Positions 26,950-32,378 of a stretch of DNA of 32,378 nucleotides are shown piece by piece (the stretch's first letter is position 1; every line of letters begins with the position of its first letter). Where the stretch lies: positions 1 through 32,378 of the forward strand of contig JAOAPB010000021.1 of NCBI GenBank assembly GCA_025462645.1. Direction: 5' to 3'. The notes under the pieces are model-generated. The model ran no database searches and was not told the DNA's origin. It saw nothing but the letters and a program-made list of their open reading frames with translations. Origin of the DNA: Edaphobacter sp. GTDB lineage: Bacteria; Acidobacteriota; Terriglobia; Terriglobales; Acidobacteriaceae. Made by a program: the position numbers and the translations under genes.

Positions 26950-28374
26950 ATGGACACCAGCCAATTCGCAATCGCCATCATGGCCGCCGGCAAGGGCACG
27001 CGACTCAAGAGTAAGAGACCCAAGGTCCTCCACGAGATCGGCGGAAGAGCCCTCCTCCTCCACGTCATCGCCGCCGCCAAAACAGTAGTCCCCGCTGACC
27101 AGATCTACTGCATCATCGGCCACGAAGCCGACCGTGTACGTGCTGCCGTAGCCCCCACCGGCGTAAAGTTCGTCCTGCAGGAAGAGCAGCGCGGCACCGG
27201 CCACGCCCTCCAGATGGTCAAGGCATACTTCGCTCTCTCAGGCGACAGGCTCCCGGAGAATCTCCTCGTCCTCTCCGGCGACGTTCCCCTCATCAAGCCC
27301 GAGACCATCGCCGCCATCTGCGAACTCCATCTGGCCGAGAAGGCCGCAATGACGATCCTCACCGCCGTCCCTGAAGACCCCACCGGCTACGGCCGCGTCC
27401 TCCGCGCCACACCCGACGGCCCCGAGGTCACCGCCATCGTCGAGCAGAAGTCCCTCCTCCCCCACCAGCTCTCCACTCCCGAGATCAACTCCGGCATCTA
27501 CTGCTTCCGCACGCGCACCCTCTTCGAAAAACTCGACCTCCTCGACACCAACAACACCCACGGCGAGTTCTACCTCACCGACGTCGCCGCCATGCTCGTA
27601 GCCGACGGCGAGCGCGTCGTAGCCGTCAAAGCCGACAGCGTCGACGAGGTCCTCGGCGCCAACACCATCGCCGAGATGATGCACCTCGACGCAGCCATGC
27701 GTCTCGCAACCGCCCGCCGCCTCATGGCCGCTGGAGTCACCATCTTCCGTCCCGAGACCACCGTCATCGACGCCGAGGTCACCGTCGCCCCCGACACCGT
27801 CATCGAGCCCTACGTCCAACTCCTCGGCGCCACCAAGATCGGCTCCGACAGCCGCATCCGCTCCTACTCGGTCATCCAGAGCTCGCAGCTAGGCGACAAC
27901 GTCACCGTCCGCAACGGCTGCATCCTCGACGGGGCCACCGTCGCCAACGGAGCCATCCTCGGCCCCTACGCTCACCTGCGCCCCGAGAGCAAGATCGGCG
28001 AAAACGCGCATGTCGGCAACTTCGTCGAGACCAAAAAGGTGACCCTGGGCAAAGGCTCCAAGGCCAACCACCTGAACTACCTCGGCGACGCCGTCATCGG
28101 CGATGGAGTCAACGTCGGAGCCGGAGCCATCACCTGCAACTACGACGGCGTCCACAAGCACCTCACCACCATCGGCGATGGCGTCTTCGTAGGCTCCGAC
28201 TCAACCCTCGTAGCTCCCGTCACCATCGGTGCCGGAGCCTACATCGCCGCCGGAAGCTGCATCACCGAAGATGTACCCGCCGATGCCCTCGCTCTCGGCC
28301 GCACCCGGCAGGTCACCAAGCCGGGATGGGTAGCGGAGAAGCGCGCAGCCCGCGCAACAAAGAAGGACTGCTAA
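26950..28374 (+). CDS. glmU: Bifunctional UDP-GlcNAc pyrophosphorylase / glucosamine-1-phosphate N-acetyltransferase
   Basis: 474 residues, close to the E. coli enzyme. It acetylates glucosamine-1-phosphate and joins it to UTP, giving UDP-GlcNAc for peptidoglycan and lipopolysaccharide. The N-terminal Rossmann uridyltransferase has AAGKGTRLKSKRPKVLHEIG (residues 12-31), LQEEQRGTGHAL and VLSGDVPLI. The C-terminal left-handed beta-helix has hexapeptide repeats from about 255 on, including KANHLNYLGDAVIGDGVNVG with the expected catalytic histidine, and GAGAITCNYDG. The gene is likely essential. It begins after a long non-coding leader region. The ribosome site is weak (AGAAGA), but the start coincides with the family N-terminus. 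Confidence 0.97.
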   Translation: MDTSQFAIAIMAAGKGTRLKSKRPKVLHEIGGRALLLHVIAAAKTVVPADQIYCIIGHEADRVRAAVAPTGVKFVLQEEQRGTGHALQMVKAYFALSGDRLPENLLVLSGDVPLIKPETIAAICELHLAEKAAMTILTAVPEDPTGYGRVLRATPDGPEVTAIVEQKSLLPHQLSTPEINSGIYCFRTRTLFEKLDLLDTNNTHGEFYLTDVAAMLVADGERVVAVKADSVDEVLGANTIAEMMHLDAAMRLATARRLMAAGVTIFRPETTVIDAEVTVAPDTVIEPYVQLLGATKIGSDSRIRSYSVIQSSQLGDNVTVRNGCILDGATVANGAILGPYAHLRPESKIGENAHVGNFVETKKVTLGKGSKANHLNYLGDAVIGDGVNVGAGAITCNYDGVHKHLTTIGDGVFVGSDSTLVAPVTIGAGAYIAAGSCITEDVPADALALGRTRQVTKPGWVAEKRAARATKKDC

Positions 28375-28510
28375 GCCTCTTCCTCTTCAGCCTTCGTCAC
28401 AGAGGATGACCACGGGTCATGCGAGAAGTTTTTCCGCCGATAAGGGAGAGGCCCTCTCATATCCAATGAGGACGAGAGGGGAGAGCGCCACCGCGCAAGA
28501 GTTCCTGTCC

Positions 28511-29647
28511 ATGTCTCAAGAGCGAATCCTGGTCGTTGATGATGAGGAAGCCGTACGCAGCATCGTAGCCGCGCTACTGGAGCACAGCGGCTACGCCACG
28601 ACGATGGCTGAGAGCGCGGAAGGGGCCCTCCAACGCCTCCGCGAAGACCCTGCCTACGATCTCGTCCTCTCCGACATCATGATGCCCCAGGTCGACGGGC
28701 TCAACCTGCTCGACCGTATCTGCACCGACCATCCAGGCACACCCGTCGTCATGTTGACCGCCTTACACGACGTCCACGTCGCCACCAACGCCTTCCATCG
28801 CGGAGCGGTCGACTATCTGCTCAAGCCCTTTGAGCGAGCCCAACTGCACAGCGTTGTCTCCCGGGCCATAGAGCACGGTCACCTCCGCAAGCAGAATGCA
28901 ACCTACCTCCAGAACCTCGAAGCGGTCGTCTCGGCCCGTACCAGCCGCCTGCGCACGACCATGCAGGATCTCGAGAGCAGCTACGACATCACGCTCGAGG
29001 CCATGGGCGATGCCCTCGACCTGCGGGACGAAGAGACCCAGGGCCACTCCAGGCGCGTCACCGCCTACACCATCGCCATTGCACGCGCGATGGGGCTTAA
29101 TGCAGATGAGTTGAAGAGCATCGCGCGAGGAGCCTTTCTCCATGACATCGGCAAGATAGCAACGCCTGACAGCATTCTGCTCAAACCCGGAAAGCTCGAT
29201 GCCGAGGAGATGACCATCATGCGCGAGCACTGCGAGCGAGGCTACGAGATGGTGCGCAAGATTCCCTTTCTCCGCGAGGCTGCCGAGATCGTCTACGCCC
29301 ATCAGGAGCGCTTCGACGGCAAAGGCTACCCCCGCGGCCTCCACGGCGATCAGATCCCCCTCGGCGCCCGCATCTTCGCCGTCGCCGACACGCTCGACGC
29401 CATGACCTCCGACCGCCCTTACCGCAAAGGCACCACCTTCGCAGCCGCGAAGAACGAGATCGCCCTCTGCTCCGGAGGCCAGTTCGACCCGAAGATCGTC
29501 GCGGTGTTTTTGCAGATACCCACCGAATCATGGACCGAGCTATGCACAGAGATCGAACGTCTGTCCCCCGCTGTCCTCTCGGCAACCCTATACCGCCCCG
29601 GCTTGCACGCCGCAGGCAAGGCGGCTAGCATCGCAGACGCGAGGTAA
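28511..29647 (+). CDS. Response regulator with HD-GYP domain (probable cyclic-di-GMP phosphodiesterase)
   Basis: 378 residues from the ATG at 28511 (MSQERILVVDDEEAV), which begins exactly at a receiver domain. The frame is open from 28406, but the extra 35 residues resemble nothing. Receiver (about 1-120): acidic pair D10-D11, phospho-acceptor D55 in LVLSDIMMPQVDG, and K105 in YLLKPF. A helical linker (about 125-160) leads to the HD-GYP domain (about 165-350). There GHSRRV, FLHDIGKIATPD (HD at 211-212), HCERGYEM, AHQERFDGKGYPRGL and VADTLDAMTSDRPYR give all the metal and GYP residues, so it should be active. It would lower cyclic-di-GMP when phosphorylated. No sensor kinase is adjacent. Confidence 0.92.
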   Translation: MSQERILVVDDEEAVRSIVAALLEHSGYATTMAESAEGALQRLREDPAYDLVLSDIMMPQVDGLNLLDRICTDHPGTPVVMLTALHDVHVATNAFHRGAVDYLLKPFERAQLHSVVSRAIEHGHLRKQNATYLQNLEAVVSARTSRLRTTMQDLESSYDITLEAMGDALDLRDEETQGHSRRVTAYTIAIARAMGLNADELKSIARGAFLHDIGKIATPDSILLKPGKLDAEEMTIMREHCERGYEMVRKIPFLREAAEIVYAHQERFDGKGYPRGLHGDQIPLGARIFAVADTLDAMTSDRPYRKGTTFAAAKNEIALCSGGQFDPKIVAVFLQIPTESWTELCTEIERLSPAVLSATLYRPGLHAAGKAASIADAR

Positions 29648-29652
29648 TAGCC

Positions 29653-29943
29653 ATGAAAGTATTGACCGCGACTGAGATCGAAGAGGTACTGCGCACTCAC
29701 CCCCAATGGAAGATGCAGGAGGGCAAGCTCATGCGCGAATGGACGTTCAAGGACTTTGTCCAGGCAATGGTCTTCGTCAATCGAGCAGCCGAGCTTGCCG
29801 AGGCTGCCGGACACCATCCCGATATCGACATCCGGTATAACCATGTCCAGCTTCGACTGATCTCACATGACACAGGCGGCATCACGCAACGAGACGCGAC
29901 CATGGTCGCAAGCCTGGACAGTCAGCTGGAAACAACAACCTGA
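29653..29943 (+). CDS. phhB: 4a-hydroxytetrahydrobiopterin (pterin-4a-carbinolamine) dehydratase
   Basis: 96 residues, the normal size of this small alpha/beta protein. The signature is E50-A-A-G-H54-H55-P-D followed by IRYNHVQLRLISHDTGGITQRD, with H54, H55, H72 and D81 at active-site positions. The enzyme dehydrates the carbinolamine formed when an aromatic amino acid hydroxylase uses tetrahydropterin, recycling the cofactor. Some bacteria also use it in molybdopterin- or folate-linked chemistry. It starts only 5 nt after the HD-GYP regulator, with GAGGT before the ATG, so the two are cotranscribed. No phenylalanine hydroxylase is in the window, so the partner must be elsewhere. Confidence 0.93.
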   Translation: MKVLTATEIEEVLRTHPQWKMQEGKLMREWTFKDFVQAMVFVNRAAELAEAAGHHPDIDIRYNHVQLRLISHDTGGITQRDATMVASLDSQLETTT

Positions 29944-30358
29944 CCCGCATAGGCAAGGAACACAACCTGCAATTCCAGAAAATGAAAGAAGAATCTGAAG
30001 ACATCGTAAAATAATTTTTCATCCCCACTTTTACTTATACTTACTGATTACAAAAGACTTGAAGCTTGGCATGTCAGGAACATTTGGTTCGAATGGCATT
30101 ATTTCTATGACGGAATGTATTTTTCCCGTGACGACCTCCATATTGTGGTATATTCAATTCATCGGCAGCGTGAGTAACCGCCCGAGAGATCTTTCAGCCG
30201 GCACCACGAAATTGGCTGACACAAGTTGCGTCACTGGCCTCCCGGCACGAGCAATAAACCGTTCGTGCCGCCTTTTTTTGTGGCTGACGTCGATCCCCAC
30301 CTCAAATCTGAAATCAATTGTTGGCCAGAGTTCCGGGCAGCGATTTATGATACGGAAC
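29944..30358 (+). other. 415-bp AT-rich gap holding the leader of the PCYCHC gene
   Basis: No gene is evident. The coding frame of the next gene stays open back to 30059, but the extra 100 residues have no domain and include a stretch that folds as RNA, so I treat it as leader. The AT-rich part (30000-30060) probably contains a promoter. The segment from about 30190 to 30280 has two small hairpins, CAGCC/GGCTG and TGAC/GTCA, followed by a terminator-like hairpin with a T-run. Confidence 0.5.
30243..30279 (+). terminator. Intrinsic terminator (possible attenuator) ahead of the PCYCHC gene
   Basis: CGGCACGA (30243-30250) pairs with TCGTGCCG (30263-30270), extendable by one G-U and one C-G pair inside. 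CC and seven Ts follow (to 30279). It lies about 80 bases before the PCYCHC start and about 300 bases after phhB, so it could end the phhB transcript or attenuate the next gene. Confidence 0.75.
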
Positions 30359-30796
30359 ATGAAGCGAATAGTTGGTTGTGTAGTGCTTGGTCTGGTGACG
30401 ATGGCCGCTTCGGCCCAATGGACGAACCCTGCGAACGATGTGCCGGCCTATAACGCGAAGGCGCCGGTAAAGCCTCTGCCGCCCATCCTGAGCGACAACC
30501 AGCTTACAGGCATCTACTTCACTCACCCTTATCAGGTTACTGCCTATAAGATGGCGGCGAAGATCCCCGCCGTTCTCCACCAACAACCCTGCTACTGCCA
30601 TTGCGACCGCGCGATGGGACACAATAGTCTGCACAGTTGCTTTGAGGGAACTCATGGGGCGGTCTGCTCGACGTGCATGCAAGAGGCGGTTTACGCCTAT
30701 CAGCAGACCAGGAAGGGGCAGACGCCCGCGCAGATTCGCGCCGGCATCGAGCGCGGCGAGTTCCAGACCGTAGATCTCGAGAAGGCTGCCCTGTAA
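30359..30796 (+). CDS. Exported PCYCHC-motif (CYCXC-family) protein
   Basis: 145 residues from the ATG at 30359; an ATG four codons earlier would also work. MKRIVGCVVLGLVTMAASAQ is a clear signal peptide with an ASA-Q cleavage site, so the protein is periplasmic or secreted. The mature part has QQPCYCHCDRAMGHNSLHSC (75-94), giving C78, C80, C82 and C94, then VCSTCMQEA with C103 and C106. Five nearby histidines (74, 81, 88, 92, 99) make metal or redox chemistry plausible. It ends with a helix and GQTPAQIRAGIERGEF. This is the PCYCGC/CYCXC family of unknown function, some members of which are selenoproteins; here all positions are cysteine. The ribosome site is weak (GGAAC directly before the ATG). 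Confidence 0.85.
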   Translation: MKRIVGCVVLGLVTMAASAQWTNPANDVPAYNAKAPVKPLPPILSDNQLTGIYFTHPYQVTAYKMAAKIPAVLHQQPCYCHCDRAMGHNSLHSCFEGTHGAVCSTCMQEAVYAYQQTRKGQTPAQIRAGIERGEFQTVDLEKAAL

Positions 30797-30860
30797 ATAC
30801 TCTGCGCTGATTGTTCCTACAGGTATTTGTTCCCGGTTATGTGCCGTTGCAGTTGCTCTC

Positions 30861-30936
30861 GTTGTTGCAGTTGCTGTTTGTTGTTGCAGTTGCTGTTTGT
30901 TGTTGCAGTTGCCGTTTGTTGTTGCAGTTGCCGTTG
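30861..30936. repeat. Tandem repeat, four copies of a 19-bp unit
   Basis: The unit is GTTGTTGCAGTTGCTGTTT. Copies at 30861-30879 and 30880-30898 are identical, 30899-30917 differs at one base (T to C), and 30918-30936 at two. A degenerate copy precedes at 30841-30860. Nineteen is not a multiple of three, and all frames are unremarkable, so it is a non-coding minisatellite. Confidence 0.93.
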
Positions 30937-30947
30937 TAAGTTCTTGC

Positions 30948-30974
30948 TGTCATCCTGAGCGGAGCGAAGGATCC
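30948..30974. repeat. Short intergenic repeat containing CATCCTGAGC...GAAGGATC
   Basis: TGTCATCCTGAGCGGAGCG followed by AAGGATCC is an imperfect palindrome (ATCCT/AGGAT around a GC-rich centre). I recognise it as a type of dispersed intergenic repeat seen many times in some bacterial genomes, including acidobacteria. Only one copy lies in this window. Confidence 0.55.
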
Positions 30975-31085
30975 CGAGGGTCTTCACTCGTCCCAAGCGC
31001 CAATCCATTTTTAACAACTAACCTTTCCTGTCCTTGCTGTTACCGGTCTTATCCCTCACCTAAAAGAAACCTCTTCCCCAAAGAC

Positions 31086-31108
31086 AAAAAGCGCAGCCAG
31101 GCTGCGCT
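31086..31108 (-). terminator. Orphan intrinsic terminator reading leftward
   Basis: AGCGCAGCC (31090-31098) and GGCTGCGCT (31100-31108) form an inverted repeat, a 7-bp stem with a 5-nt loop if the innermost bases stay open. On the minus strand it is followed by TTTTTGTCTTT. No minus-strand gene ends here. Confidence 0.65.
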
Positions 31109-31299
31109 ATCGAGATCCCCATTTCGACCGGAGCGCCTCATTGTCTGTTCTTATCGAGCCGAGGCATAAGCAAATTGCTGTCAAAAGGGCCAGACACGGA
31201 AAATCATCACGGTAGACCCGCAAACTTCACAAAAATAAGATACTTATAACCAGAAAATATTTCCCTGGATATTGGCCGATTAGTTATGGCTCACACTCT

Positions 31300-31329
31300 A
31301 GAATAGAAACAGTAGAGAAAATACGTAAA
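31300..31329 (-). promoter_or_regulatory. Weak candidate minus-strand promoter
   Basis: On the minus strand TTTACG (31329-31324) and TATTCT (31305-31300) have an 18-bp spacer. With the orphan terminator it would define a transcript of about 200 nt. The boxes match only moderately and the region is AT-rich, so chance is possible. Confidence 0.3.
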
Positions 31330-31467
31330 CCATAAGAGGGACCCAGATGGAGAGAGTGGCTCTATCTGCTTTAGAAAGACGAATTTAGCCGTAACCTATT
31401 TGGATGCACGACTTTAGCAAGACCGAAATGTCTATATCCTTGCAATGATGAGACTTGCATCTAACTA

Positions 31468-31497
31468 CCCCGGGAAGGGGGTACCCCCCTCCCGGGG
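31468..31497. repeat. 30-bp GC-rich near-perfect palindrome
   Basis: CCCCGGGA (31468-31475) pairs with TCCCGGGG (31490-31497), and GGGGG (31477-31481) with CCCCC (31484-31488), around a central TA. One mismatch (A31476 against C31489) breaks an otherwise perfect dyad. There is no T-run on either strand. It may be a cruciform-prone element or a member of a dispersed repeat family. Confidence 0.85.
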
Positions 31498-31662
31498 GCA
31501 TCACACGTCGGGTGCAACGACATCCTTGGCACAACAGACCAGAGAATGCGGGCAGCGCGAGGGTGAAACGGAGCCGCTGGCACGACACACAGTTGCCGTT
31601 AAACTATCTACGCCTGCTGGGCCTGAAACGTCAAGCTACGTCGAACGCGTATCCTGAAAGGT

Positions 31663-32082
31663 ATGACTTGGGTATTCTGGGCAGTCCTGTCCGCCGTGTT
31701 CGCTGCTGCAACAGCCCTGCTGGCAAAGGTTGGCGTATCGGGAATCGACTCGAACCTGGCGACGGCCATTCGGACCACAGTGATCCTCATCTTCACCTGG
31801 GCGATCGCGATTAGCCTTGAGAAGCACGGTGACCTGGCGCACATCGGACGGCGAAGCTGGCTGTTCCTTGTGCTCTCCGGCATGTGTACAGGTCTCTCCT
31901 GGCTGTGTTACTTCCGGGCCCTGCAGCTGGGACCGGCATCGAGCGTGGCTCCAGTGGACAAGTTGAGTGTAGTGCTCGTAATCCTGGGCGCGTGGCTGTT
32001 CCTGGGCGAGCACCTTACACCGCTCAAGATCGGCGGAGCATCCCTGATCACGCTCGGCGCGGTCATACTGGCATTCGCATAG
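31663..32082 (+). CDS. EamA-family membrane protein, half-size
   Basis: 139 residues with five hydrophobic segments (about 3-22, 33-51, 66-85, 95-113, 119-138). It is a single EamA repeat rather than the usual two-repeat, ten-helix transporter. WLCYFRALQLGPASSVAPVDKLS and LGAWLFLGEHLTPLKIGGASLITLGAVIL are typical EamA end segments. Single-repeat members of the DMT superfamily, like the small multidrug transporters, act as dimers, so this can be a complete protein. The substrate is unknown. GAAAGGT directly before the ATG is closer than ideal. It is followed at once by the ssrA region. Confidence 0.88.
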   Translation: MTWVFWAVLSAVFAAATALLAKVGVSGIDSNLATAIRTTVILIFTWAIAISLEKHGDLAHIGRRSWLFLVLSGMCTGLSWLCYFRALQLGPASSVAPVDKLSVVLVILGAWLFLGEHLTPLKIGGASLITLGAVILAFA

Positions 32083-32105
32083 GTCTGAGCGGGAGTGATA
32101 AGAGT

Positions 32106-32111
32106 TATAAT
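32106..32111 (+). promoter_or_regulatory. TATAAT -10 box, probable ssrA promoter
   Basis: A perfect TATAAT lies about 50 bases before the tmRNA 5' end. No good -35 is visible 16-18 bp upstream. Transcription would start near 32118, giving a short precursor trimmed by RNase P. Confidence 0.5.
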
Positions 32112-32160
32112 GGAGATAGTTCTTTGAGTGCCCAACGCAAGGTTGGTGCCAGCTCCAGAT

Positions 32161-32378
32161 GGGGGCGTCACGGCTTCGACGGGATTGCTTGTGGCAGAGA
32201 GGCATGCCGGGGTGTGGACACCCGTAATCGCTCACAAAACTATAAGTGCCGAACCTCAGTTCGCTCTTGCTGCTTAATTAAATAAGTAGCCGATCGCTCA
32301 AGCTTCGCCTACGGGCCTGTACCGATCGTCGCACAGTAGGCTGGTCTTCCCTGCTCCGTCTGAGCGGGTCGGACGAGA
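32161..32378 (+). ncRNA. ssrA: tmRNA (5' part; 3' end beyond window)
   Basis: The 5' end GGGGGCGTCACGGCTTCGAC followed by GGGA is the conserved tRNA-like half of tmRNA. The resume codon is GCT at 32230, preceded by GTAATC, like the conserved bases ahead of the E. coli resume codon. The open frame 32230-32274 ends in TAA (32275) and encodes the tag AHKTISAEPQFALAA. Its ALAA end is the usual protease-recognition signal. A second in-frame-independent TAA follows closely. Downstream GC-rich inverted segments fit the pseudoknots. About 218 of an expected ~350 nt are in the window. tmRNA with SmpB rescues stalled ribosomes and tags the unfinished protein for degradation. Confidence 0.95.

Larger units (their letters stand above)
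30797..31662. other. 866-bp gap with repeats and a minus-strand terminator, no clear gene
   Basis: No frame here has a recognisable product. The gap holds a 4 x 19-bp tandem repeat, a short dispersed-type repeat, an orphan minus-strand terminator, an AT-rich stretch (31200-31350) and a long GC-rich palindrome, each listed separately. The concentration of repeats is the highest in the window. Confidence 0.6.

Noticed and set aside
28406..28510. 35-residue N-terminal extension of the HD-GYP regulator
   Set aside because: It resembles no domain, and the receiver fold begins immediately at the ATG at 28511.
30059..30358. 100-residue N-terminal extension of the PCYCHC protein
   Set aside because: It would bury a clear signal peptide in the middle of the protein and translate through a terminator hairpin.
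30861..30936. CRISPR-like array
   Set aside because: The 19-bp units are directly adjacent with no spacers and no cas genes nearby; it is a simple tandem repeat.
31385..31588. 67-codon minus-strand frame
   Set aside because: It runs through the GC-rich palindrome and has no recognisable domain or ribosome site.

Overview
The window looks like chromosomal DNA of an acidobacterium (Terriglobia; Granulicella/Edaphobacter/Terriglobus-like). This is inferred from gene content, not from a marker gene: an Oar-type TonB-dependent receptor with an N-terminal carboxypeptidase-regulatory-like domain and no SusD partner, a sedolisin fused to Ig-like repeats with a 'GCGGG' tail, a CYCXC-family protein, and short intergenic repeats of a type I associate with this phylum. 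Most genes are GC-rich, and nothing looks phage- or plasmid-derived.

Layout. 1-565 (-): 3'-truncated ECF sigma factor. 823-3003 (+): polyphosphate kinase. 3052-5865 (-): secreted sedolisin. 6202-11724 (-): a three-gene beta-oxidation operon in the order fadN-fadA-fadE. Its promoter can be read directly and carries a perfect TGAATG-N2-CATTCA palindrome inside the -35/-10 spacer. 11949-22088: a carbohydrate-use locus with an alginate-lyase-family enzyme, a GH105 unsaturated-uronyl hydrolase, a ROK regulator, a Tat-exported GH2 enzyme and a TonB-dependent receptor, closed by a near-perfect intrinsic terminator. 22249-25271: two overlapping M16 peptidase genes, one with the zinc motif and one without. 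25313-26266: a lower-GC WG-repeat protein. 26950-28374: glmU. 28511-29943: an HD-GYP response regulator followed closely by a pterin carbinolamine dehydratase gene. 30359-30796: an exported PCYCHC-motif protein behind a structured leader. 31663-32082: a half-size EamA-type membrane protein. 32161 to the end: the 5' part of tmRNA (ssrA), including its complete tag reading frame.

How the genes work together. The fad operon would run the beta-oxidation cycle (dehydrogenase, hydratase/3-hydroxyacyl dehydrogenase, thiolase), probably under a TetR-type acyl-CoA-responsive repressor encoded elsewhere. The carbohydrate locus suggests uptake and depolymerisation of a uronic-acid-containing polysaccharide: a lyase makes unsaturated ends, GH105 removes the unsaturated uronyl residue, GH2 trims neutral sugars or uronic acid, the receptor imports oligosaccharides and the ROK protein senses the sugar. 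Substrate assignments are inference.

The most interesting leftovers are non-coding: the fad operator, the PCYCHC leader with a terminator, a strong GNRA-capped hairpin upstream of glmU, an orphan minus-strand terminator near 31.1 kb, and several repeats in the 30.8-31.5 kb gap. I did not find a clearly new multi-gene system.
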